Below, one piece after another: positions 1 through 8,643 of a stretch of 64,000 nucleotides of DNA; position 1 is the stretch's first letter, and the number at the start of each line of letters is the position of its first letter. A program made the translations under genes and the position numbers. Source of the DNA: SAR202 cluster bacterium (GTDB lineage: Bacteria > Chloroflexota > Dehalococcoidia > Lucifugimonadales > UBA2962); NCBI GenBank assembly GCA_009392275.1, contig VFGV01000022.1:124001-188000 (forward strand), in the 5' to 3' direction. Below the pieces are notes generated by a model. It did no database searches and was not told where the DNA came from. It was given only the letters and a program-made list of their open reading frames with translations.

Positions 1-891
1 GTGCAGCCAGGAGAGCAAGCAGCTATAAGAACCTTTGGCACTTATAGAACGGCAACTGATAGTGGTGGTTTTGTTGGGGGTATCGATCCTGGACTTCATT
101 GGTACTACCCTGCCCCTATTGGAACTTTAAATGTAGTTGCTGTAGATGAAATTAGAAGATTAGAGCTTGGTTTTAGGGGAGAGACTCCAATTCCAGTCGA
201 ATCTTTAATGATAAGTGGTGACACAAATATCGTAGACGTTCAGTTATTAATTCAATACAACATTAAAGACGTAGAAGCATTTCTATTCAAATCTGTAAAC
301 CCTGACACCGTAATTCTAAAGGGTGCTGTTGAAACGGCAGTAAGACAGGTGGTTGGACAACGTAACATAGATGATGTCTTGACCACTGAAAAAGAATCAG
401 TTCAGGCAGAAACAAAATTGCTGCTTCAAGATTTGCTTGACCTTTACGATACAGGCATAAATATAACTGAAGTAAAACTCCAGAATGTACGACCTCCCTC
501 ACAGGTTCAAGACGCATTTGATGACGTAGTCAGAGCAAGAGAGGATAAAGAAAGAACCATTAACTTAGCACAGGCATATGAGGCTGACATTATACCTAGA
601 GCTTTGGGAGAGGCCCAGCGCGTGCTACAGCTTGCAGAGGCTTATAAACAGGAGAAAATTGCTAGCGCAACAGGTCAATCCGATAGGTTTCTGTCAGTTC
701 TGGCTGAATACAATAAAGCAAAAGATGTAACCAGACAAAGATTGTATCTCGAGACAATGGAAGCCATTTTACCTGGTGTTACAAAGTACATTATCGACGG
801 AGAAGTGGGAGGGAATTTACTACAATTCCTCCCTCTAACGAACAATAATGAAAATGCAACACTTGATTCGTTGGAGCAATTGACGGAATAA
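1..891 (+). CDS. hflK: HflK-like SPFH/band-7 membrane protein (5' end cut by window)
   Basis: This is the HflK half of the HflK/HflC complex, a membrane-anchored SPFH (stomatin/prohibitin) scaffold that in other bacteria encloses and modulates the FtsH protease. The visible 296 residues begin at the usual QPGEQAxxRTFG sequence that follows the N-terminal membrane helix, and the first codon GTG is simply the Val of that motif. The helix and true start therefore lie before base 1. The band-7 domain fills roughly the first 180 residues, and a helical coiled-coil stretch with Glu/Ala/Gln-rich repeats follows to about residue 240. The gene ends 2 nt before hflC, so the pair is co-transcribed. The family assignment is firm. 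The effect on FtsH is known from E. coli and is inferred here. Confidence 0.9.
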   Translation: MQPGEQAAIRTFGTYRTATDSGGFVGGIDPGLHWYYPAPIGTLNVVAVDEIRRLELGFRGETPIPVESLMISGDTNIVDVQLLIQYNIKDVEAFLFKSVNPDTVILKGAVETAVRQVVGQRNIDDVLTTEKESVQAETKLLLQDLLDLYDTGINITEVKLQNVRPPSQVQDAFDDVVRAREDKERTINLAQAYEADIIPRALGEAQRVLQLAEAYKQEKIASATGQSDRFLSVLAEYNKAKDVTRQRLYLETMEAILPGVTKYIIDGEVGGNLLQFLPLTNNNENATLDSLEQLTE

Positions 892-893
892 TC

Positions 894-1772
894 ATGAGTA
901 TTAATAGAGCATCAATTATATTTGTAATCCTAGTTATTTTAGTAGGCATATTAGGCCCACAAAGTTTCTTTGTCGTCGATGAAACACAACTAGCAATTGT
1001 CACTAGATTTGGAAGTGTAAAACAAACGATCGTTAGCCCTGGAATTAGAGCTAAAACTCCATTTGTTGACTCGGTTACATATTTTGAAAAGCGTAATGTG
1101 CTTTTCGATGCTAACCCGGATGCCTTATTAACTGCTGACAAAAAGCGATTAGTGATTGATGCATACGCAATAGCAAAGATTTCTAACCCTTTGCTTTTCA
1201 GAGAAACCCTTCAAAATTCTCAAAGATCTCTTTCAAGAGTAAATGACCTTGTGGCTTCTGAATTACGTAAAAAAATCGCTGATGATGACCAGGTGGATAT
1301 TATTCGAGATAAACGAGAAGGAATAATGGCAGAAGTTAAATATGATGTTTTACCTAAATTAAATGAATTCGGTATGAAAACTGTTGATATACGTATAAAA
1401 AGAGCTGACTTTCCTAACGAAATAGCAACCGCAGTATATGCAAGAATGCAAGCTGAACGTAAACGTATAGCTGATGCGGAAAGAGCAGCCGGAGCGCAAA
1501 GAGATCTTGAAATAAGATCCAATGTCGATAAACAGGCTCAAATAATAACTGCGGAGGCTGAACGAGACGCTAATGTTCTGAGAGGTGAAGGTGAGGCTGA
1601 AGCAATACGAATCTTCGCTGAAGCTTTAGAACAGGATCCTGAATTTTATAGATTCCAAAGAAGCTTAGAAACATACCAACAAGTATTTAACGAAAATACG
1701 ACAGTTATTTTACCGTCAGACTCTGAATTATTCTCCTTTTTAGAATCCCCAAAACCTACCGCTAACGAATAG
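894..1772 (+). CDS. hflC: HflC-like SPFH/band-7 membrane protein
   Basis: Partner of HflK in the HflKC membrane complex that surrounds FtsH. The 292-residue protein is full length for HflC. One N-terminal membrane helix (about residues 7-25) is followed by FFVVDETQLAIVTRFG, the classic start of the SPFH domain, and then by an Ala/Glu/Arg-rich coiled coil (about 185-240) containing the EAERDANVLRGEGEAEA-type repeat. The start ATG lies 2 nt after the hflK stop. A 145-nt gap with no clear terminator separates it from ybeY. Confidence 0.92.
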   Translation: MSINRASIIFVILVILVGILGPQSFFVVDETQLAIVTRFGSVKQTIVSPGIRAKTPFVDSVTYFEKRNVLFDANPDALLTADKKRLVIDAYAIAKISNPLLFRETLQNSQRSLSRVNDLVASELRKKIADDDQVDIIRDKREGIMAEVKYDVLPKLNEFGMKTVDIRIKRADFPNEIATAVYARMQAERKRIADAERAAGAQRDLEIRSNVDKQAQIITAEAERDANVLRGEGEAEAIRIFAEALEQDPEFYRFQRSLETYQQVFNENTTVILPSDSELFSFLESPKPTANE

Positions 1773-1917
1773 GGTTAAACAAAAGTCGCCCATACAAAAA
1801 TTTTTATATTAACCTGACCATTAATATCTTTTAGTTATTCCTGAAGAATTTTGAACGATTATTAGAATAAAATGATAACCTTCGCGTTAACACGAGTTAT
1901 TATGGTGAAAATTTCAA

Positions 1918-2436
1918 TTGGAAAAACGAATCACTGCAGTTTTTATAGACCCAGACTTAGTTATTCTTGATAATCTCATCGAGGAAAATTGGTTATGTGA
2001 AATCACTGACTCAGCTCTAAATCATCTGGAAGTGGCGAAAAATGAATCTATAGAGATTGCCATAACAAATGATCAAACGATGAGAGACCTAAACCTGAGA
2101 CATTTGGGTATAGATAGTACAACAGACGTGTTATCCTTTTCGAATATAAATCCAATAAAAAGAAGTTCGTATTCAGATCAGCAAAATGACATCCCACCCA
2201 AGGTTATTGGAGAAGTAGTAATTAGTATTGAGCAAGCAGGGCGACAAGCTGCAGCAAAAAGCATATCCTTTAAAGAGGAGGTTGCTTTTCTTTTAGCTCA
2301 TGGCATTCTGCACCTTTTAGGATATGATCATGAAGCTGATGATGACAGAATTCAAATGGAAAACTTACACAGGAAAACACTATATTCCATGTTGGGCAAA
2401 GCAAGTATGCAAATTAACGTTGATTATTTAGCATGA
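1918..2436 (+). CDS. ybeY: Endoribonuclease YbeY (rRNA maturation factor)
   Basis: Zinc-dependent single-strand endoribonuclease needed for 16S rRNA 3'-end maturation and ribosome quality control. The diagnostic metal site HGILHLLGYDHE (three His in H-x3-H-x5-H spacing) sits at residues 128-139, and the length of 172 is typical. The start is a TTG: the ATG and GTG just upstream (1902, 1905) are in another frame, and the protein from the TTG aligns with the family from its first residues. The stop overlaps the dnaX start (ATGA), so translation of the two is coupled. Confidence 0.93.
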   Translation: MEKRITAVFIDPDLVILDNLIEENWLCEITDSALNHLEVAKNESIEIAITNDQTMRDLNLRHLGIDSTTDVLSFSNINPIKRSSYSDQQNDIPPKVIGEVVISIEQAGRQAAAKSISFKEEVAFLLAHGILHLLGYDHEADDDRIQMENLHRKTLYSMLGKASMQINVDYLA

Positions 2437-4100
2437 CTGAAGTTCTATACCGAAAATGGCGACCAAAGCAATTTGCCGATATTGTCGGACAGCCGCATGT
2501 CGTTCAAACTTTAAGTCGAGCCGTACAAAGTGAAAGACTAGCTCATGCATATTTATTTTGCGGGCCAAGAGGAACTGGTAAGACAAGCACCGCTCGTATA
2601 CTAGCCAAGTCTATTAATTGCGAAACGAAGGACTCATGTGACGCAAACAATTCTTGTAGAATCTGCAATTCAATTGATAATGGATTTGCATTAGATTTAA
2701 TTGAAATAGATGCGGCAAGCAACAGAGGGATAGATGATATACGAGATCTTAGAGAAAAAGCTCGTTATGCACCTAACGAAGCAAGCCATAAGATTTACAT
2801 TATTGACGAAGCTCACATGTTAACTGATCAAGCATTCAATGCACTTCTTAAAACGTTAGAAGAACCTCCTGACAATGTGATATTCATACTTGCCACAACA
2901 GAATCGCATAAGATTCCTCCTACTATTCTTTCTAGGTGCCAGCGATACGATTTTGCAAGAATTACTGCTGAAGTGATTTTTGATAGATTGGCCAAAATAT
3001 GTAAGACGGAACAATTCGATGTTGAACCTGACGCATTGTCACTAATATCTAACCTATCTAATGGCGCCTTAAGAGATGCTATCAATATATTAGAACAATC
3101 AGTTGTTTCAGACGATCCACCCATATCCGAAACTAATGTAAGAAAACTTATGGATATAGGTGATGAAATGATCAGCGTGGAATTAACTAAATTTCTCCTG
3201 GAAAAAAACATTGCTAAAGCTTTAGAAACTGTAAATACGGCTGCTAATTCCGGAACTGATTTAAGATATATTCATATGGGCTTAATTAAATACCTTCGAG
3301 CAGTCCTCTTGGTTAAGTCAAATATAAACATTAAGTCAAGTTACAGCGAAGAAATGTATAAAGTCATAGAATCTATATCACAAAACTCTGAACTTGATTC
3401 AATCTTAAATTGCTTGAAAACATTAACCAATTCTGATCTGAAGCCAGATTCATCCAACCCCCTTAGTCTGGAGTTAGCAATTGTGGAATCCGGGACTGAT
3501 GTAAGTTCTAACAAGAACAAACTAGACGAAGATAATTTATTAGAGAATACTGATAATGTTTCTATTCAACTAGAGCAGAGAGCGGAAGAGGAAAAAGATA
3601 AAAAAAACGTACAGAAATTGTTCAGATCTAAAGCTGCTGCCAAGCCAGCCTATACAAAATCTGATGAAATCGAATCACATGAAACAAAAAACAATAATTT
3701 ATCAAACAAAAGTCAAAGTAATGAAACACTTGAAAATGGATGGCAGGCAATATTGGATTCGCTCAGATATACCAAAGGTCAGAAATTTAACCTAAAGGCA
3801 TTATTGGTTACCTGTACTAGTAGAAAACTTGTAAATGATTCTATAATTCTAGGATTTTCACACCCTTCGCATCGAGAGCGAATGGAACATGAGTTAACAA
3901 TACCCGAAAGCCGTAAGTTATTGAGTGATTCTTTCGAGAAAATTATGAGCAAGCGATATGAATTGATTCTGGAAAAAGAGAATGTTTATACTGAAAAAGA
4001 TAAAATGAGTGATGAGTTAGGTAGTCCACTAATCCGAGCGGCCCAGTCAATGGGAGCTCAGATTATCGAACAAAGCACCAAAAGGGATTTAGATAATTGA
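2433..4100 (+). CDS. dnaX: DNA polymerase III subunits tau/gamma (clamp loader)
   Basis: AAA+ motor subunit of the clamp loader that opens the beta clamp. The Walker A motif GPRGTGKTS lies near residues 46-54, a four-Cys zinc knuckle (C..C..C..C) follows at about 65-80, Walker B is IIDEAHML and sensor 1 is ATTE. The 555-residue protein has a charged linker from about 370 and a C-terminal part shared with tau proteins. In the linker, an A8 run (3600-3607) forms A AAA AAC in the correct phase. GAGG lies 10 nt upstream, and a -1 shift meets TAA at 3629-3631, giving a predicted 399-residue gamma-like product. The gene overlaps ybeY by 4 nt and ybaB by 4 nt. Confidence 0.95.
   Translation: MTEVLYRKWRPKQFADIVGQPHVVQTLSRAVQSERLAHAYLFCGPRGTGKTSTARILAKSINCETKDSCDANNSCRICNSIDNGFALDLIEIDAASNRGIDDIRDLREKARYAPNEASHKIYIIDEAHMLTDQAFNALLKTLEEPPDNVIFILATTESHKIPPTILSRCQRYDFARITAEVIFDRLAKICKTEQFDVEPDALSLISNLSNGALRDAINILEQSVVSDDPPISETNVRKLMDIGDEMISVELTKFLLEKNIAKALETVNTAANSGTDLRYIHMGLIKYLRAVLLVKSNINIKSSYSEEMYKVIESISQNSELDSILNCLKTLTNSDLKPDSSNPLSLELAIVESGTDVSSNKNKLDEDNLLENTDNVSIQLEQRAEEEKDKKNVQKLFRSKAAAKPAYTKSDEIESHETKNNNLSNKSQSNETLENGWQAILDSLRYTKGQKFNLKALLVTCTSRKLVNDSIILGFSHPSHRERMEHELTIPESRKLLSDSFEKIMSKRYELILEKENVYTEKDKMSDELGSPLIRAAQSMGAQIIEQSTKRDLDN
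3588..3631 (+). promoter_or_regulatory. Candidate dnaX -1 frameshift signal
   Basis: Seen in sequence: SD-like GAGG at 3588-3591, a 10-nt spacer, the heptamer A AAA AAC at 3602-3608 in the zero-frame phase used by -1 slip sites, and a stop (TAA 3629-3631) in the -1 frame seven codons after the slip. E. coli dnaX has the same order of elements, an SD about 10 nt before A AAA AAG. I did not find a strong stimulatory hairpin just downstream. The A8 run alone could also act by transcriptional slippage, as in Thermus. Confidence 0.5.
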
Positions 4101-4399
4101 ATAAAAAGTTTTTACAACAAGCACAACAACTACAAAAGCAAATGATGACAGTACAAGCTGAGCTTGAGGCAGCAAAAGTTGAAGGATCTTCTGGCGGAGG
4201 GGCAGTAAGGGCGACTGTCACAGGCAAGATGCGTTTGGATTCTATAACTATAGATCCAGAAGTTATTTCTGAAGATGTTGAATTGTTAGAAGACCTAGTC
4301 ACAGCGGCTATTAACGAAGCTTTAGATAAAGCTCAAGAAATGGCTTCCTCAAAGATGGGTGCAGTAACAGGCGGTCTCAATATTCCAGGTATTACTTAA
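4097..4399 (+). CDS. ybaB: YbaB/EbfC family nucleoid-associated protein
   Basis: Small dimeric DNA-binding protein, commonly encoded between dnaX and recR as here. The N-terminal helix (NKKFLQQAQQLQKQMM, residues 2-17) and the core GGGAVRATVTGKMRLDSITI are typical, and the 100-residue length fits. Translation starts at TTG inside the dnaX stop (TTGA overlap). No other start would keep the N-terminal helix. The exact cellular role of the family (nucleoid shaping, regulation) is unsettled. Confidence 0.9.
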   Translation: MNKKFLQQAQQLQKQMMTVQAELEAAKVEGSSGGGAVRATVTGKMRLDSITIDPEVISEDVELLEDLVTAAINEALDKAQEMASSKMGAVTGGLNIPGIT

Positions 4400-4404
4400 T
4401 AACT

Positions 4405-5013
4405 GTGAGCTCAAACACTATAAATAATGGCCCTATTGAACGTTTAGTTACAGAATTACATAAGCTACCAGGCATAGGCCCTAAAACCGCTCAAAGGCTA
4501 GCTTATTATCTAGTGAGAGTGTCCAAAGACGATGCTTCAAAGCTGGCGGATTCAATCAATGCGGTTAAGGAAAAAATAGATTTTTGCTCTGCTTGTTTCG
4601 ATATAACAGAAAATGATCCATGCCCAATATGTTCCAATCCTAATAGAGATAAAACCCGCATCTGCGTAGTTGAAGAACCTCTGGATGTACGTGCACTTGA
4701 AAAAACCAGATCGTATACCGGTACTTATCATGTACTACATGGCGTCATATCTCCAATGAACGATATTGGGCCAGATGATTTGCGAATTGATGATTTGCTC
4801 AGAAGAATGAAGTTGCTTGAGGTAGAAGAAATAATAATAGCCACTAACCCTAACGTCGAAGGTGAAGCGACCGCTCTATACATCCAAAGACTTTTAGAAC
4901 CTTTTGAAGTTAAAATTACTAGACCCGCTAGAGGCTTACCAGTTGGTGGAGATTTAGAATATGCGGATGAAATAACTTTATCAAGGGCAATGGAAGGCAG
5001 ACAACCATTTTAG
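4405..5013 (+). CDS. recR: Recombination mediator RecR
   Basis: RecR works with RecO (encoded next) to load RecA on SSB-coated gapped DNA. The 202-residue protein has the helix-hairpin-helix HKLPGIGPKTAQRLAYY, a C4 zinc finger (CSACFDITENDPCPIC, about 57-72), a Toprim domain beginning at CVVEE, and the conserved C-terminal GGDLEYADE. It starts with GTG 5 nt after ybaB. The dnaX-ybaB-recR order is one of the most conserved bacterial gene strings. Confidence 0.96.
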   Translation: MSSNTINNGPIERLVTELHKLPGIGPKTAQRLAYYLVRVSKDDASKLADSINAVKEKIDFCSACFDITENDPCPICSNPNRDKTRICVVEEPLDVRALEKTRSYTGTYHVLHGVISPMNDIGPDDLRIDDLLRRMKLLEVEEIIIATNPNVEGEATALYIQRLLEPFEVKITRPARGLPVGGDLEYADEITLSRAMEGRQPF

Positions 5014-5037
5014 TAAGTTCAATTCATAGGCTGACAA

Positions 5038-5799
5038 ATGGCCAAACCACGCGTTTATACAACTACAGCTTTTGTACTTAAATACCGTAACTACGGTGAA
5101 TCAGATCGTTTTATAACCTTTTTATCCAGAGAACTCGGGCAAGTCCAAGGGTTCGCAAAGGGTGTTCGACGTTCGACTAGTAAACTTACCGGTCATTTGG
5201 AGCTTTTCCACAATGTCAGAGTTTCTTTTGCTGTAGGTAAAAACATAGATGTAATAACCGAAGTTGAGATAGTAAAAACAGCCGACAAAATAAATGATAG
5301 TCTCAGTATTTTATCCTGTGCACTAAACATTACTGAATTAGCTATCAACCTTTCAGCAGAAGGTCCAGGTAATGAAGCTATTTATGATTTACTGTACCAG
5401 ACATTAAACGCACTAAATGGAAGTGATGAAGATAATGCAGAAAAACTCTTGGCTTATTATCAGCTAAACTTGCTATTCATTTCTGGCCTGGCTCCTGAAT
5501 ATAAAGAATGTGTCGAATGTAGGTGCAAACTATCAAAACAAGATCATGTCTACAATGCTACTGCTGGCGGAATTATTTGTCCGAACTGTACAAACAAACA
5601 GATTGGCTCTTTAACAAATTTATCAGTTAATTCAATAAAGGTTCTTAGATATATAGAAAGCACCGATATAAAAAGTGTAGAACTATTTCCAATACCCAAG
5701 CCAATCATATCTGATGTGAATAAAATTCTTAACCTTCACATCAATCATCATATTGATAGAAAAATTAGATCAAGCACATTTTTTAAAGTCACTGATTAA
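5038..5799 (+). CDS. recO: DNA repair protein RecO
   Basis: Partner of RecR in the RecFOR pathway. It anneals single strands and recruits RecR to SSB-coated DNA. The N-terminal OB fold begins YTTTAFVLKYRNYGESDRF and is followed by the GVRRSTSKL loop. A zinc-binding CxxC...CxxC module (CVECRC and CPNC) lies near residues 160-190. The length of 253 is normal. It lies 24 nt after recR in the same direction and converges with the SDR gene only 11 nt away. Confidence 0.92.
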   Translation: MAKPRVYTTTAFVLKYRNYGESDRFITFLSRELGQVQGFAKGVRRSTSKLTGHLELFHNVRVSFAVGKNIDVITEVEIVKTADKINDSLSILSCALNITELAINLSAEGPGNEAIYDLLYQTLNALNGSDEDNAEKLLAYYQLNLLFISGLAPEYKECVECRCKLSKQDHVYNATAGGIICPNCTNKQIGSLTNLSVNSIKVLRYIESTDIKSVELFPIPKPIISDVNKILNLHINHHIDRKIRSSTFFKVTD

Positions 5800-5810
5800 T
5801 AATCAGTCTC

Positions 5811-6662
5811 CTACATTGAACTCCGACTTATCATCCATTGATAAATGCGTTCCGGAAATATTTTTGAACCCAATATTCCAGCTCTAGCCTCAAAACCAAT
5901 TGGATATCGCAATCGTGGTCTTTCAGACTCGATAATACGCTCAATTAACTTAGCAATTTTTATTGGGTCATGTATTAGTTTTTGCCATTTTTTATGCTTG
6001 CGCCGATAACGATTTATAAAATATTTATAGGGCAATGCTTCCGATTCAGCATCACTTCCATGCACCATATTAGTTTGAAAATTAGTATTAAAAAGACCTG
6101 GCTGAATTGAAGAAACAGTTACTCCAAATGGCCATAATTCCATTCTCAAAGCTTCAGTTTGGGCCTCTAAAGCAAACTTAGAGGAAGCATAGGCTCCATT
6201 GAATGGTGTCGACACCCATCCAGCTACTGAGCTAATATTAATTATTCTCCCATAACCCTTTTCACGCATATTGGGAATCAAAAGTTTAGATAATCTAAAT
6301 GGAGCAAATACGTTAGTTTTAAACTGATTTTCCATTTCAGAAACTGAAATACTTTCTAAAGGACCCCATAAACCATAACCAGCATTGTTAACCAAAACAT
6401 TGATAGAGTACCGTTCTATTAGAGGTGGTAAAACTTCTTCTATGCAGCCTGCCTCTCCATTTTCCTTATTTATATCTAGTTCAACAGGAAAAAAACATTT
6501 TCCTTTTTTATTAGCTTCTTCAGCCAACGAATCCAATCGACCTAAATTCCTGCTGGAACCAATAACTTTATACCCCTGCTCGCACAAATATAACGATGCT
6601 GTTTTGCCAATGCCGGATGATGCTCCAGTAATGAAAACTGTTTTTGTAAAATTGTAAGACAT
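5811..6662 (-). CDS. SDR family oxidoreductase
   Basis: Classical short-chain dehydrogenase of 283 residues. The NAD(P)-binding motif TGASSGIG is at about 13-20, NNAGYG at about 93-98, the catalytic Ser is in NISSVAGW, and the active-site YASSK lies near 160. The longer C-terminal part (about 230-283, rich in Arg) places it with acyl- or steroid-type SDRs, but the substrate cannot be read from sequence. It is transcribed divergently from the LOG-like gene, with a shared 69-nt promoter gap. Confidence 0.85.
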   Translation of the reverse strand: MSYNFTKTVFITGASSGIGKTASLYLCEQGYKVIGSSRNLGRLDSLAEEANKKGKCFFPVELDINKENGEAGCIEEVLPPLIERYSINVLVNNAGYGLWGPLESISVSEMENQFKTNVFAPFRLSKLLIPNMREKGYGRIINISSVAGWVSTPFNGAYASSKFALEAQTEALRMELWPFGVTVSSIQPGLFNTNFQTNMVHGSDAESEALPYKYFINRYRRKHKKWQKLIHDPIKIAKLIERIIESERPRLRYPIGFEARAGILGSKIFPERIYQWMISRSSM

Positions 6663-6731
6663 CAGAACACATACCTTATTAAACTGGTAGACATGAGACC
6701 TTTAACAGTCGAATATATTATAAAGAATTAA

Positions 6732-7226
6732 ATGATTATTGCAGTTATTGGCTCAGCAGAAGCAAATGAAGAACTCGTAAAACTTGCAACCAAAGTTGGA
6801 TACGAATTGGCTCGAAATGGAGTTATGATTGTATGTGGAGGACTGGGTGGAGTAATGACAGCGGTTTGTAAAGGAGCAAAAGAGGCAGGCGGATTAACTA
6901 TTGGTATACTTCCAGGTAATGACCCGAAATCTGCCAATGAATTTGTGGATATACCGATATGTACAGGTATGAGTTATGCAAGAAATGTAATAGTAGTTAA
7001 AACTGGGTTATCAGTAATAGCAGTAGGCGGAGCTTACGGAACATTGTCCGAAATAGGTCATGCACTGGGAGAGGATATTCCAGTAATTGGGTTAAAAACA
7101 TGGGATTTTACGCAGGAAAACCTGGATAATAAGTTGTTCACTAATGCTCAATCACCATCCGAAGCAGTTAATTTAGCCATGCAAGCAGCCGTAAAAAGAG
7201 ATAAGTTAAATAAGTCTATAAAGTAA
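6732..7226 (+). CDS. TIGR00725/LOG-like Rossmann-fold protein
   Basis: Small (164 residues) protein of the LOG/'lysine decarboxylase-like' superfamily, TIGR00725 branch. It shows an N-terminal beta-strand AVIGSAEA, the nucleotide-site GGLGGVMTA (about 35-43) and the signature GGAYGTLSEI (about 97-106). Some superfamily members cleave nucleoside 5'-monophosphates to release a base. This branch lacks an agreed function, so activity is open. The enolase start follows 10 nt later, suggesting co-transcription. Confidence 0.75.
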   Translation: MIIAVIGSAEANEELVKLATKVGYELARNGVMIVCGGLGGVMTAVCKGAKEAGGLTIGILPGNDPKSANEFVDIPICTGMSYARNVIVVKTGLSVIAVGGAYGTLSEIGHALGEDIPVIGLKTWDFTQENLDNKLFTNAQSPSEAVNLAMQAAVKRDKLNKSIK

Positions 7227-7236
7227 CAATATAATT

Positions 7237-8574
7237 TTGAATAAACTTACAATCAAAAATTTAACTGCTCGAGAAATCCTAGACTCAAGAGGAAATCCGA
7301 CAGTAGAAGCTGATGTTTACCTCTCAAACGGTTCTTTGGGCAGAGCATCAATACCATCAGGTGCTAGTACAGGCTCACGTGAAGCTCATGAACTCAGAGA
7401 CGGTAATGAAAATCGATATGGCGGTTATGGTGTTTTAAAAGCTGTGCAAAACATTAAATCAGAAATAAAACAACAACTGATTGGTAAGGCATTCAAGGAT
7501 CAAAGAGACCTAGATGAAACTATGATCGATCTGGATGGCACAGCAGATAAAAGAAGATTGGGTGCAAACTCAATACTTCCAGTGTCTATCGCTTATGCAA
7601 GAGCATATGCAAATAGTATGGATCAAAGTTTATATGCTTACATTGGAGACCAGTACAGCGGCACAAAAGCTACTGAAGACTACATCATTCCCGTACCCAT
7701 GTTTAATATTATTAATGGTGGTAAACATGCATATGAATCTACTGATTTCCAAGAATTTATGGTAATTCCTAGTGGTTTCAATACTTACGAAGAGTCGCTC
7801 AGAGCTGGTGCAGAAATTTATCATAATTTAAAACGAATCCTTCAACACAGAGGTAAAACTACAATTGTTGGAGATGAAGGCGGATTTGCGCCTAGTCTTA
7901 AAAATAACCGTCAGGCTCTCGAATGGATTCTCAATGCAATAGAAGAAGCTGGTTACGAGCCAGGGAAGCATTGCCATATTGCAATCGATGTTGCAGCAAC
8001 CGAGCTGCAAACATCTAACCCGTCTGCAATTAATGATTTTCATTATGACCTAACTAGCATAGATACAATTCTAGATTCAGAGAAACTAATCGAGGTATAT
8101 GATGATTGGGTAGGAAAATACCCCTTAATTAGCATCGAAGACGGTATGTCTGAAACAGACTGGAATGGCTGGCAGAACATGACATCTAAACTAGGAGATA
8201 AAGTGCAAATTGTTGGCGATGATCTGTATGCTACTAATACATCTATTATCAAAAATGGAATTGTTTCAAATGCTAGTAATGCCGTATTAATTAAACCAAA
8301 CCAAATTGGCACGCTTACTGAAACACTGGATGCTATATCAACAACTAGAGATGCTGGATGGAGTGCTATTATTAGCCATAGATCTGCTGAGACAGAAGAT
8401 ACTATGATTGCTGATCTAGCAATTGGAACTGGAACCAGGCAGATAAAAGCTGGAGCTCCTGCCAGAAGCGAGCGTACAGCAAAGTACAATCGATTATTGA
8501 ATATCGAAGCTGAGCTTTCTGAAAAAGTATCTTTTGCAGGAAATTCGGCTTACCAACGCTTTTTCGAAAAGTAA
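7237..8574 (+). CDS. eno: Enolase (phosphopyruvate hydratase)
   Basis: Glycolytic enzyme converting 2-phosphoglycerate to phosphoenolpyruvate. The sequence contains DSRGNPTVEAD, SGASTGSREAHELRD, the metal ligands in IAIDVAATEL, SIEDGMSETDW and GDDLYATN, the catalytic Lys in VLIKPNQIGT, and SHRSAETEDT. The family consensus in the last motif is SHRSGETEDT, so Gly is replaced by Ala here. The 445 residues are slightly longer than average (about 430). The start is TTG, the only one that preserves the LTIKNLTAREILDSRG opening. GAPDH follows 69 nt later. Confidence 0.97.
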   Translation: MNKLTIKNLTAREILDSRGNPTVEADVYLSNGSLGRASIPSGASTGSREAHELRDGNENRYGGYGVLKAVQNIKSEIKQQLIGKAFKDQRDLDETMIDLDGTADKRRLGANSILPVSIAYARAYANSMDQSLYAYIGDQYSGTKATEDYIIPVPMFNIINGGKHAYESTDFQEFMVIPSGFNTYEESLRAGAEIYHNLKRILQHRGKTTIVGDEGGFAPSLKNNRQALEWILNAIEEAGYEPGKHCHIAIDVAATELQTSNPSAINDFHYDLTSIDTILDSEKLIEVYDDWVGKYPLISIEDGMSETDWNGWQNMTSKLGDKVQIVGDDLYATNTSIIKNGIVSNASNAVLIKPNQIGTLTETLDAISTTRDAGWSAIISHRSAETEDTMIADLAIGTGTRQIKAGAPARSERTAKYNRLLNIEAELSEKVSFAGNSAYQRFFEK

Positions 8575-8643
8575 ACGCGCCAGGCATGAATTATGGTAAA
8601 GTCAAAAATAACTTTTAGAAAATATGGAGAATAGTACAAGCGA

